The position numbers were made by a program, and so were the translations under genes. From JBOZRQ01 sp050789255 (GTDB taxonomy: Bacteria; Bacillota; Sulfobacillia; Symbiobacteriales; Symbiobacteriaceae): 64,000 bases of DNA. This document shows positions 41,775 to 49,787 of this stretch, piece after piece. The first letter of the stretch is position 1. Every line of letters starts with the position of its first letter. The notes beneath the pieces are model-generated. The model did not search any database and was not told where the DNA came from. It saw nothing but the letters and a program-made list of their open reading frames with translations. The stretch spans positions 1-64,000 of the forward strand of contig JBOZRQ010000050.1 of NCBI GenBank assembly GCA_050789255.1. Reading direction: 5' to 3'.

Positions 41775-42338
41775 ATGGGACCGAGACTCTATGAAGGCAT
41801 GTCGCTGCGTGAGATCTCCGAATACCTGTTCTGCCAAGATGATCTGGCCCCGGCCGACCTGATTATGGTGTTCGGCGGCAAGCGCCTGGAACGGGCTGAT
41901 CGAGCCGCTGAACTCTACCAGGCCGGCGTCGCTCCCCGCATTTTGATCACCGGCGGCGACAAGCGCGGCATCGGGCGCTGCGAAGCCGAGGTGCTCAAGG
42001 AACGCTGCGTGGAGCTGGGCGTGCCCGACGAGGCCATCACGATCGAGTGTGAGTCGGTCAATACCATCGAAAACGTGCGGATGTCGGTGGCCCTCGTCGA
42101 AGAGCAAATCGGCTGGCGGAACATGCAGAACGTGATCCTGATCTCCGCACCCTACCATTTGCGTAGGGTCAAGCAGGCGGTCGCCCACTATATCCCCCGC
42201 GCTGTGAAGATCACCTGCTGCCCCGACTCCCGCACGGACGTCACGCGGGAGAACTGGTGGCACACCCCCGAGGGGCAAAGCGTGGTCTACCGTGAGCTGG
42301 AGAAGGTTCGCACCTACGCCATTCAGGGAGAGCTGTAG
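41775..42338 (+). CDS. YdcF-family (DUF218) protein
   Basis: 187 aa with the family features: LIMVFGGKRLERADRAAELYQAG, ILITGGDKRG, an ESVNTIENVRMS segment and VILISAPYHLRRV. No membrane helix, unlike many YdcF proteins. The ribosome site GGGAGGA precedes the ATG. It follows the aminotransferase by 37 bases and is likely cotranscribed. Function unknown. Confidence 0.88.
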   Translation: MGPRLYEGMSLREISEYLFCQDDLAPADLIMVFGGKRLERADRAAELYQAGVAPRILITGGDKRGIGRCEAEVLKERCVELGVPDEAITIECESVNTIENVRMSVALVEEQIGWRNMQNVILISAPYHLRRVKQAVAHYIPRAVKITCCPDSRTDVTRENWWHTPEGQSVVYRELEKVRTYAIQGEL

Positions 42339-42362
42339 CCAACCAGCCCGGCACTAGGTAAG

Positions 42363-42400
42363 CGCCCCGCCTGGCCGTCGATGCGGCCCGCGGGGCGTTT
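42363..42400. terminator. bidirectional terminator between the YdcF gene and alkA
   Basis: CGCCCCGC pairs with GCGGGGCG, followed by TTT; the 19-base interior can pair partly. Confidence 0.7.
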
Positions 42401-42408
42401 GCGCGCCG

Positions 42409-43287
42409 TTACAGCCCTCGTTCCCGGTGGTCCCGCAGCCCGAGCCACAGGTAGTAGCAGGCGAGGCTACAGTAGGGCGCCCAGGGGCGCCCCAACTCCC
42501 GAACTTCGGCCTCGGTGGGCTGGTGATCGAGGCCGTAGAAGCGCTGGACGGCGTTGCGTATGCCGATGTCGTCGGCCGGGAAGGCGTTGGGGTGTCCGGC
42601 GTCCATGAGCAGGCACTCAGCGGTCCAGCGGCCGATCCCCCGGAGTTTGACCAGGTCGGCAACCGCCTTGTCGAAGGGCTGGCTGACCAGGGACTGCAGG
42701 TCCAGGCTCCCTTCGGTCAGGGCCCGTGCGAAGTCGATGATGTACTCGGCCTTCTTACGGGTGAACTTCTCCGCCTGCAGCTCCTCGTACTGCCAGGCGG
42801 CCACGATGCCCGGGCCGGGGAAGGCGGGCAGGCCGCCATAGCTCTGGGCGCCCATGCGCACCAGGCTCTCCTTGAGCTGGTACGCAAAGCGCACGTTGAC
42901 CTGCTGTCCGATGATGATCCACACCAGCGCCTCCCAGAGGTCGAAGGCCTGGATCGGCCGGGCGCCGCTGTACATGCGGCCCAGGCCTGCCATCACCGGG
43001 TCGGCCTGCTCCATGTGCCGCTGAAAGGCGACCAGGTCGACGTCCAGCGAGAATGCCTTGCGCACCTGGGCGAGGGTGATCTCGGGCTCCAGGTCGCCCT
43101 CAATCTCCACGGCCAGCGCTTCCCCGGCGGGCCGCACGCGGACCAGGCCCAGGCGGGCGCCCTGCTGGAGCGCCCGCACGTAGGCCACCCCTCCCTCCAC
43201 CCGGGCGACGACCTGTTTGGGGAGGTCCTGCAAGCGCTTCAGGCTCAGCTCAAAGTTATACGGCTGTAGTGGTCGCAGTTCGTACAC
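42409..43287 (-). CDS. alkA: DNA-3-methyladenine glycosylase II (AlkA-like)
   Basis: 292 aa. An N-terminal beta domain precedes the helix-hairpin-helix glycosylase core: WIIIGQQVNVRFA, LRGIGRWTAECLLM and the catalytic Asp in NAFPADDIGIRNAV. It removes alkylated bases from DNA. The GTG start has GGGAGG upstream. It is alone on the minus strand next to an AT-rich element. Confidence 0.92.
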   Translation of the reverse strand: MYELRPLQPYNFELSLKRLQDLPKQVVARVEGGVAYVRALQQGARLGLVRVRPAGEALAVEIEGDLEPEITLAQVRKAFSLDVDLVAFQRHMEQADPVMAGLGRMYSGARPIQAFDLWEALVWIIIGQQVNVRFAYQLKESLVRMGAQSYGGLPAFPGPGIVAAWQYEELQAEKFTRKKAEYIIDFARALTEGSLDLQSLVSQPFDKAVADLVKLRGIGRWTAECLLMDAGHPNAFPADDIGIRNAVQRFYGLDHQPTEAEVRELGRPWAPYCSLACYYLWLGLRDHRERGL

Positions 43288-43378
43288 AGGGATTGCCTCC
43301 CGTCATTGGCCTGGGACGACGCAGATAGTACACATAATACCATATGGTGCAGGTCTGGCGCGGGAGGGGGCATTTATT

Positions 43379-43537
43379 GGCCGCGGATGCGCGGATTACA
43401 CAGATTTCCGATCATAACGCGGATGTACCAGGCAACCATCTATTGATATTATAATATATATTATTTATTACTTGGATATGTTCTCTCGGTCATCCGCGAT
43501 TGCCTTAAAAATCAGCGTCATCCGCGCATCCGCGGCC
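43379..43537. repeat. 159-bp element with perfect 18-bp terminal inverted repeats and AT-rich centre
   Basis: GGCCGCGGATGCGCGGAT at 43379-43396 is the exact complement of ATCCGCGCATCCGCGGCC at 43520-43537. A nested pair (ACGCGGATG / CATCCGCG) lies inside. The centre (about 43441-43480) is nearly pure A/T, very unlike the rest of the window. Confidence 0.85.
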
Positions 43538-43551
43538 ATATAAAATGCCCG

Positions 43552-43592
43552 GAAAAGCAAAACCCCGAGCGCCCAACTTGGCACCCGGGGGG
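43552..43592 (-). terminator. terminator following the possible 71-aa gene
   Basis: On the minus strand a GC stem with one or two mismatches (CCCCGGGTGCC with GGGCGCTCGGGG) is followed by TTTTGCTTTT. Confidence 0.55.
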
Positions 43593-43610
43593 TATACTCA
43601 AAGGTAGTGT

Positions 43611-43826
43611 TCAACGGCCCTGCGGAAACTGACGTACCTCGCCAGGCTGCGACCCTGGCTCGAGTCGGTCAGCCCGGGTGCCGAACCAGCTGCGCACGGC
43701 ACGCACCACAACCCACCGCCAGAGCGCCTTTATGCGCTGCCGCATGCGGCGCCATGCTGAACGTCCGGCCCTTGCGGCCGGCTTGGGAGCCGAGTCGACC
43801 CGCACCGATTCACGGCGTTTGCGCAT
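43611..43826 (-). CDS. possible small basic protein, 71 aa
   Basis: Starts MRKRRESVRVDS and includes RMRQRIKALWRWVVVRAVRSW, a short amphipathic or membrane-binding basic helix. Codon third positions are mainly G/C and a terminator with a T tract follows its stop. There is no good ribosome site before the ATG, and the frame could start further upstream. I count it as possible, not established. Confidence 0.35.
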   Translation of the reverse strand: MRKRRESVRVDSAPKPAARAGRSAWRRMRQRIKALWRWVVVRAVRSWFGTRADRLEPGSQPGEVRQFPQGR

Positions 43827-44133
43827 ATTCGACAGGCCATAGTACCCGCCAGGCCCCCTCGGAGGTCCGCTGGGCGGGCGCCGTCGAGATCCCCGCGACC
43901 ACATGTTTCGTTCACTCCCATTTCCGAATTAGGTGTAGGAGTCTGCAACGGCTGCCCGAGCGCTGGCGAAAATCCCTTCACCCCATAAAACGAGAAATAT
44001 CCTCGTTAGGTTTGATACTGATTCAAACTTTGTGAGAATGATTTCGGACGATGCGCTCGGTACTTAGCTCCTCAGAACTAGTATGTACCGAACGCCCTAT
44101 TCTTAGCAGGGGAACCGAAAGGAGCCAGTATTC

Positions 44134-44952
44134 GTGCAAATAACCCAGGAACAGATCGCCGCTGCCCATGCGCAGCTTTTGCCGCCGGGGTCGATTCACA
44201 CCATGGCTGATACGCTGGCCGCCGTCGAGAAGGTCGGCTTTGCGTGGCCCTTTACCGTGGGCACGAGGCGCTTTCCGGCCCTCTTCCCCGCCCTGGCGGC
44301 CGAGAGCGAAGGCCAGCGTTGGGACATGATGTGGGGCTGGAAGGACAAGCTCGCCGCCGAGCGGCTGGTCTACTACGGGAAGGTGGCCGGTGACCGCCCC
44401 ACCTTCGTATCACGGGAGTGGCTCCCCCGCTTTTACGCCCTTACGGGCAACACGGGCGAGTTGGAGGATGATCTGGCCCACGCCGCTGAGACCACCGGGC
44501 TGAGCGACATGGCCCGTAAGGCTTGCCTCTACTTGCACGAGTATGGCCCCACCGGCACCCGCAAGCTTCAGGCCCAGCTGACCGACGGCTCCAAGGAGGC
44601 GAAGCGCGCCCTGGAAAAAGCCCTGGACGAGCTGGACAGCTCCATGCTGATCGCCAAGTGCGGCGTGGAGGGCGGCTCCTCCTTCGCAAACCTGTGGGAC
44701 CTGTTCCCCCGGGTTTGGCCCGAGGCGGTGGAGGCTGGCACGGAGATCCCAACCCGCACGGCGGCAGAGCTGCTGGTATTCCATTATTTTATGCTCACGC
44801 CCGCCGTAGGGCGCCGGGCTCTGGAAACTCTTTTTCCGTGGAGTACGGCCCATCAGCAGCGGGCGATTGAGAAGCTGGCGGCCGAAGGCCACCTTCTGCC
44901 GTGCCAGATCGATGGCAAGCCGGGGCTGCGCCGAGCCGACTTTACCCCCTGA
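44134..44952 (+). CDS. AlkZ-related winged-helix protein
   Basis: 272 aa. WGWKDKLAAERLVYYGKVAG and PTFVSREWLPRFYALTG, with winged-helix-like segments later (KLQAQLTDGSKEAKRALEKA and HQQRAIEKLAAEGHL), match the AlkZ-related group akin to the DNA crosslink glycosylase YcaQ/AlkZ. The catalytic QxQ/QxD motif of true AlkZ is not evident, so glycosylase activity is not assured. The GTG start has AAAGGAG upstream. Confidence 0.65.
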   Translation: MQITQEQIAAAHAQLLPPGSIHTMADTLAAVEKVGFAWPFTVGTRRFPALFPALAAESEGQRWDMMWGWKDKLAAERLVYYGKVAGDRPTFVSREWLPRFYALTGNTGELEDDLAHAAETTGLSDMARKACLYLHEYGPTGTRKLQAQLTDGSKEAKRALEKALDELDSSMLIAKCGVEGGSSFANLWDLFPRVWPEAVEAGTEIPTRTAAELLVFHYFMLTPAVGRRALETLFPWSTAHQQRAIEKLAAEGHLLPCQIDGKPGLRRADFTP

Positions 44953-44960
44953 GATGGCAG

Positions 44961-44990
44961 GACCCTGTCGTGTATCACGACAGGGTCTTT
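44961..44990 (+). terminator. terminator after the AlkZ-related gene
   Basis: GACCCTGTCGTG pairs with CACGACAGGGTC over TAT, followed by TTT. Confidence 0.85.
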
Positions 44991-45032
44991 AGTAATGGTT
45001 TGACGATTCGGTTTTATCGAACGATACGGGTG

Positions 45033-45686
45033 TTAGCGAATGAACTTGAGGACCTCGTCCATGGGCTTGCGGGGACCGGGCTGCCGCTCCTCGGCCGGCC
45101 AGCCGACCGGAACAAGGGCGACGAACTCCCACCCCTTGGGCACCCCGAGCATCGCCTCGATCTCGCCCTTGGCCTGCTGGGGACCAGCCATCCAGCAGGC
45201 GCCCAGCCCCTGGTAATGCAGGCCGAGCAGAAGGTTTTGGACCGCCCCGCCGATGGTCTGGAGCCGGGAAGCCCCGAAGCGGCGCCACTCGGCCATCTCC
45301 CGGGCGACGGGGTCCGTGGCGCCGCGTGCCTCCAGCAGCAGGTCCGCGATCGACTTGTACCCGCCCACCATAACGGCGATGCAGCACGGGGCATACCGGA
45401 AGAAGCCGCCGGTCCGCACCCAGCGGTCGGCGTGTTCCCGGTACTGATCCGCCTCCGGCCAGGAAGCCATCAGCCGGCTGCGGTCGTCCATGGCGTCTGC
45501 CATGCGCCCGATCAGCTCCCGGTTCTTGATCACCCAGAACTGCCAGGGCTGGCGGTTGCCCCCGTTGGGCGCCCAGGTCGCCAGCTCGATGGCCCGGGTC
45601 AGCATCTCGTCGGGGACATCTTCATCCTTGTAGCGCCGGATCGACCGCCGGGTCCGAATCAACTCCGCCAATTCATCAAACTGCAT
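45033..45686 (-). CDS. nitroreductase-family flavoprotein
   Basis: 217 aa. The FMN-binding start is TRRSIRRYKDEDVPDEML, followed by ATWAPNGGNRQPWQFWVI, and the C-terminal part has GGAVQNLLLGLHYQGLGACWM with PVGWPAEERQPGPRKP. Members reduce nitro compounds, quinones or other acceptors with NAD(P)H; the physiological substrate is not apparent. Confidence 0.93.
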   Translation of the reverse strand: MQFDELAELIRTRRSIRRYKDEDVPDEMLTRAIELATWAPNGGNRQPWQFWVIKNRELIGRMADAMDDRSRLMASWPEADQYREHADRWVRTGGFFRYAPCCIAVMVGGYKSIADLLLEARGATDPVAREMAEWRRFGASRLQTIGGAVQNLLLGLHYQGLGACWMAGPQQAKGEIEAMLGVPKGWEFVALVPVGWPAEERQPGPRKPMDEVLKFIR

Positions 45687-45708
45687 GACAACTGCACTCC
45701 TAACATGA

Positions 45709-45735
45709 AGAAGCCCGGGTTGCCCCTGGGCTTCT
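45709..45735 (-). terminator. hairpin between the thioredoxin-like gene and the nitroreductase gene
   Basis: AGAAGCCC pairs with GGGCTTCT over 11 bases. Confidence 0.55.
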
Positions 45736-45743
45736 GGTGTAGC

Positions 45744-46226
45744 TTAGTGTGCCTTCTCCAGGACCTCGCTTAGCATGGCCGGCGTGATTCGGGCAGCCCG
45801 CACAGCGATTTTGCCCGTGCCGTCGATGAGCGCCCACTGGTTCAGCCCGACCTGGACCAGCTTCGCCGCAGCCTCGGCCTCCGGGTGGCCCGCTTCAATA
45901 TAGATGAAATCGAAGTGGCTCTTATGTTCACGCTCGGCGGCTGCCGTGAGGGGGCGCATGAATAGGCAGCCCAGGCTCCAGTCGCTGTAGAAATAGACCG
46001 CCACCGGGCGCCCGGCGCCCTTGGCCTTCCGCAGGCGCTTCTCCGGGTTGGCCGGGGTTTTGGCGCCCCGTCGGGCCAGGACCCACCAGATTGCCAGCAA
46101 GGTGGCCAGAACCAGTGTACCCATGGTGCCCCGGGTCATGTCGTCGGTCAGGACCGTATACGTAACCGCAGCAGCCACAAGGAGAACGCTGAACAGGAGG
46201 AAGGACAAGCGATTGATCAGGCCCAT
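45744..46226 (-). CDS. membrane-anchored thioredoxin-like protein with a single active-site Cys
   Basis: 160 aa. Two membrane segments (about 7-26 and 36-52) are followed by a thioredoxin-like domain: VAVYFYSDWSLGCLFMRPL, FDFIYIEAGHPEAEAAAKLV, VGLNQWALIDGTGKIAVRAA. The CxxC position reads SLGC, so only the second Cys remains and ordinary disulfide exchange is not expected. It lies between the nitroreductase and a GGDEF gene on the same strand. Confidence 0.7.
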   Translation of the reverse strand: MGLINRLSFLLFSVLLVAAAVTYTVLTDDMTRGTMGTLVLATLLAIWWVLARRGAKTPANPEKRLRKAKGAGRPVAVYFYSDWSLGCLFMRPLTAAAEREHKSHFDFIYIEAGHPEAEAAAKLVQVGLNQWALIDGTGKIAVRAARITPAMLSEVLEKAH

Positions 46227-46273
46227 GGGCAGATCGACCTCCTATGATTGCTTACGGGAACACCACGGCCTTG

Positions 46274-47761
46274 CTACAAGGCGGACGTCCGGCCGGGGGC
46301 GGCCATGGTGACCCGATTCTTCCCTGCTCGCTTGGATTCGTACATCGCTGCGTCGGCGGCCGCCAGCAAGCTCAGGCCATCATGGGCATGGACCGGCAGC
46401 GTGGCGACGCCAACACTCAAGGTTGCGGCAATTCCTTCGGCCAGCGTGCGCTCCTCCATGCTCTGGCGGATGCGTTCGGCCACCATGTTGGCCGCCTCCG
46501 GACCGGTGCTGGGGAGCAGTACAAGAAATTCGTCGCCAGCGTAGCGGAAGATGAAGTCGGTTTGGCGGGTGACCTCCCTGAGGACCGCTGCAATGGTGCG
46601 AATATGCTCGTCGCCCCGCTGGTGCCCCAGCAGGTCGTTGACCCGCTTGAGCGCATCGGAGTCGGCCAGGATCAGGGAGAGGGGCTGCTCGTAGCGCTGG
46701 GCTCGCATCGCCTCAATTTCGAGGAGCTGGTGGAAATGACGGGCGTTGTACAGCCCCGTCATGGCGTCGGTGATCGACAGGTCGGAGAGTTCCTTGAGCG
46801 TGCGGGCGTTCTGAAGCACCAGCGCCGCCTGGCCGGCAAAGCCCTGAACCAGGTCTAGGTCCTCGCCGGTAAACTGGTTCAGGCCGGAGCGGGTGAGGCG
46901 CACCACGCCCAGCTTCCGTCCCTCCATCTGAATCGGAACCAGCACGGAGGAGCGCTCGGTGTACTGCCACCCCGGCACCGCCTGCGAACGTGGGTCCGAG
47001 GCGACGTCGCCGCATATGTAAGGTTCACCGGTCTCCATGACCCAACCCGTAAGGCCGAAGCCCATCGGGCATTTGAAGCGCATCATGCGCTCCACGTATT
47101 CCGGGGTGAAGACCTTCAGGTTGTGCCGCTCAGCTACGGGCACCAGCACCTGCTCCCCCTCATCCCACAGGTGGAGCACACAGGCGTCCGCTCCGAGCAG
47201 CCGGTACAGGTGCTGAGCGGCCGTGTCCAGAACGGCCTGGTAGTCCAGGCTGGTGATCTCGCGCGTGAAGTCGATCAGCGCCTCCAGGCGCTGGCGCTCC
47301 CGGTGTTCGCTGCGGAGCTCCTCGGAGAGGTAGGCGGTGCCGGCGATCATAAGCCCGATGCCTATGCCGCCCCACACCGCTGTGCCAAAAGGAATCAGCA
47401 GGCGTCCCAGCGTGCCGAGGAGCTGATCGTAGACCAGGTCCTGCGTGAGGCTGCCCAGCCACACGATGGCCAGGGAGAGCAGCCCCCCGCCCAGCCAGTC
47501 GTAGGCGGCCAGCACCCGGCGGGTCGGCCCCCAGTGGAGCCACGCCACCACCAGGGCAGACGGGGCGCCGACCGTAAGCAACCCCTTCAGGAGAATCGGC
47601 ATCCATGGAATTGTGTCAACCCACACCTCGGGCGGGGCGCTGTTGAGGTAGATGATGGTCGCCAAGGCGTGCGGCACAAACCCAACCAGTACCGCGGGAA
47701 TCACCATGAGGCGTTCGCGGGCGGCACCGGGCATAGGAAGGAACCTGTGCCACCAACCCAT
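46274..47761 (-). CDS. diguanylate cyclase with membrane and GAF domains
   Basis: About 495 aa. An N-terminal region with five or six membrane segments (about 15-155), a GAF domain (about 180-330, with MGFGLTGWVMETGEPYICGD) and a GGDEF domain (about 335-490) with active-site RYAGDEFLVLL. AGDEF retains the catalytic Asp and Glu. The ATG at 47761 has GGAGGC seven bases upstream; an earlier start at 47800 is less likely. Confidence 0.88.
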   Translation of the reverse strand: MGWWHRFLPMPGAARERLMVIPAVLVGFVPHALATIIYLNSAPPEVWVDTIPWMPILLKGLLTVGAPSALVVAWLHWGPTRRVLAAYDWLGGGLLSLAIVWLGSLTQDLVYDQLLGTLGRLLIPFGTAVWGGIGIGLMIAGTAYLSEELRSEHRERQRLEALIDFTREITSLDYQAVLDTAAQHLYRLLGADACVLHLWDEGEQVLVPVAERHNLKVFTPEYVERMMRFKCPMGFGLTGWVMETGEPYICGDVASDPRSQAVPGWQYTERSSVLVPIQMEGRKLGVVRLTRSGLNQFTGEDLDLVQGFAGQAALVLQNARTLKELSDLSITDAMTGLYNARHFHQLLEIEAMRAQRYEQPLSLILADSDALKRVNDLLGHQRGDEHIRTIAAVLREVTRQTDFIFRYAGDEFLVLLPSTGPEAANMVAERIRQSMEERTLAEGIAATLSVGVATLPVHAHDGLSLLAAADAAMYESKRAGKNRVTMAAPGRTSAL

Positions 47762-47851
47762 TTTTTTGCCTCCGACTGTGGGAGTCTTTTCACCATCCAA
47801 GTTCTCTGACGTGCCGCAATTTCCTTCCTTTCAGATGCCAAGGAACGGTAA

Positions 47852-47880
47852 AGACCGGGGGGTTATGGCCCCCGGTCTCT
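47852..47880 (-). terminator. terminator after the ABC exporter genes
   Basis: AGACCGGGGG pairs with CCCCCGGTCT over eight bases; on the minus strand TTT follows. Confidence 0.75.
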
Positions 47881-47888
47881 TCTCATTC

Positions 47889-49787
47889 TTACCCCGCCTC
47901 CGAGAAGAAGCGGAACTGGGCCTGGATCAGGCCGTAATATATGCCTTTGTGCGCCATGAGCTCCTCGTGGGTGCCCATCTCGACGATGCGGCCGTGGTCG
48001 AGCACGACGATCTTGTCGGCGCCCCGGATGGTGGAGAGCCGGTGGGCGATCACGAAGGAGGTCCGGCCCTTCAGGAGCTTGGCCAGCGCCTCCTGGATCA
48101 GCAGCTCGGTCTTGGTGTCGATGGAGGCGGTGGCCTCGTCGAGGATCAGGATGCGAGGGTCGGCCAGCAGGGCCCGGGCGAAGCTGAGCAGCTGGCGCTC
48201 GCCCATGCTGAGGCGGGCGCCGCGCTCCTTGACCTCGGTCTGGTAGCCCTGGGGCAGCCGCACGATGAACTCGTGTGCCCGGGCGGCCTTGGCGGCGGCG
48301 ATCACCTCATCGTCGGTGGCGGTCAGCCGGCCGAAGCGGATATTGTCCATGATGGTGCCGCTGAAGATGAACGTATCCTGCAGCACGATGCCGATCTGGC
48401 TGCGGAGCGAGTCCAGGGTGACGTTGCGGATGTCCGTCCCGTCGATGCGGACGGCGCCCTGGTTCACATCGTAGAAGCGGGCCAGCAGGTTGATGATCGA
48501 GGTCTTGCCGGCGCCGGTATGGCCGACCAGGGCCACTGTTTCGCCGGGCTCTACCGTAAGGGTGACCCCGTTGAGGGCGGTGCGGCCCTCCTCGTAGGCG
48601 AAGACCACGTTGTCCAGCTCGACCTTGCCCTCGATCGCGGGGAGCTCCGGAGCTCGCTCCTCCTCCGCCACGGTGGGCTGGGTGTCCAGGTACTCGCAGA
48701 TGCGCTCGCTGGAGGCCATGGCCACAAGGATGTTGCCGTAGAGCTGGGTCAGGCGTTGAATTGGCTCCCAGAACTGGCCGACGTAAGTCGAGAAGGCTAC
48801 CAGCACGCCAACCGTGATGGCGCCGTCCTTAAGCTCGCTGGTGCCGTACCAGTAGACGACCATGGTGCCAATGGCGGCCATGATCTCGACGATCGGGTTG
48901 AACCAGGCGTTGAGCCGGAGCACGTTCAGCCAGTGGTGCCGGTTGTCGGCGTTCATGGACTGGAAGAAGTCCTTGTTCTCCTCTTCCTGGTGGAAGGACT
49001 GGGTCACCCGGATGCCCTGGATCGCTTCGGCGATGTGGGCGGTCAGGCGGGACTGCTTGATGCGCACCACCTGCCAGCCGTGGCGGATCCGGTTGCGGAG
49101 CCGGGTGGTGACCACCAGCACGAAGGGCAGGAAGGCGAAGCAGACCAGCGCCAGCGGAGCGTGCATCGAGAACATGATCAGGATGATGCCCGCCAGGGTG
49201 AGCAGGTCCTGAAACAGCGAGACGATGCCGTTGGTGAACAGGTCCTGCAGCGAGTTCACGTCGTTGGTGATGCGCACCAGGATCGAGCCCGCCGGGCGGG
49301 CGTCGAAGAACTTGAACGACAGGGTCTGCACGTGGCTGAACAGCTTCTGGCGCAGGTCGAAGAGGGCGCTCTGGCCGGCGTAGTTGGTCAGGCGGATGCG
49401 CATGAAGTTGGCCAGCCAGTTCAGGCAGTGAACCGCCACCATGGCGCCGACCAGGATGTTCAGGCGAGTCACCTTGTCGTAATCCAGCAGCCACCGGGTC
49501 AGGAAGCTGCCCGGGGCCTCGTCCGACAGGACGACGTCGATCGCCTGGGAGATGATCCAAGGCACCGCCAGTCGGGTGACGGTTGCCACGACCATCATGA
49601 TGAGTGCGAGGATGATGGTGCGCATATAGGGGACGAGGAAGGCGCCCATGCGCCGGGCCTGGTTCCAGTCGAACGGCTTCTCGAAGATCACTTCTTCTTT
49701 GTAGTAGAAGCGTTCGGCGTTCTTTCCGGCCTGGGGCTTGTCGCGATGGTGAAGCTCGGTGGCGGTACCAAACACGCCGGAACCCAT
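47889..49787 (-). CDS. yheH: heterodimeric ABC exporter subunit, YheH-like, with catalytic Glu
   Basis: 632 aa: a six-helix transmembrane domain (about 45-350) and a nucleotide-binding domain with Walker A LVGHTGAGKTS, Q-loop, an atypical signature RLSMGERQLLSF, and Walker B ILILDEATASID with the catalytic Glu. Paired head to tail with the next gene, as Bacillus yheI/yheH. Likely exports lipids, peptides or drugs. Confidence 0.88.
   Translation of the reverse strand: MGSGVFGTATELHHRDKPQAGKNAERFYYKEEVIFEKPFDWNQARRMGAFLVPYMRTIILALIMMVVATVTRLAVPWIISQAIDVVLSDEAPGSFLTRWLLDYDKVTRLNILVGAMVAVHCLNWLANFMRIRLTNYAGQSALFDLRQKLFSHVQTLSFKFFDARPAGSILVRITNDVNSLQDLFTNGIVSLFQDLLTLAGIILIMFSMHAPLALVCFAFLPFVLVVTTRLRNRIRHGWQVVRIKQSRLTAHIAEAIQGIRVTQSFHQEEENKDFFQSMNADNRHHWLNVLRLNAWFNPIVEIMAAIGTMVVYWYGTSELKDGAITVGVLVAFSTYVGQFWEPIQRLTQLYGNILVAMASSERICEYLDTQPTVAEEERAPELPAIEGKVELDNVVFAYEEGRTALNGVTLTVEPGETVALVGHTGAGKTSIINLLARFYDVNQGAVRIDGTDIRNVTLDSLRSQIGIVLQDTFIFSGTIMDNIRFGRLTATDDEVIAAAKAARAHEFIVRLPQGYQTEVKERGARLSMGERQLLSFARALLADPRILILDEATASIDTKTELLIQEALAKLLKGRTSFVIAHRLSTIRGADKIVVLDHGRIVEMGTHEELMAHKGIYYGLIQAQFRFFSEAG

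Larger units (their letters stand above)
43288..44133. other. 846-base interval: AT-rich element, small gene, palindrome
   Basis: Holds the inverted-repeat element (43379-43537), a terminator, a possible 71-aa gene, and, before the next gene, an inverted repeat TCGGTAC/GTACCGA (44057-44063 and 44085-44091) that may be an operator. Base composition drops sharply to AT-rich near 43441-43480. Confidence 0.7.

Noticed and set aside
43607..44035. 142-codon plus-strand frame
   Set aside because: No ribosome site, no conserved features, overlaps a better minus-strand candidate and a terminator.
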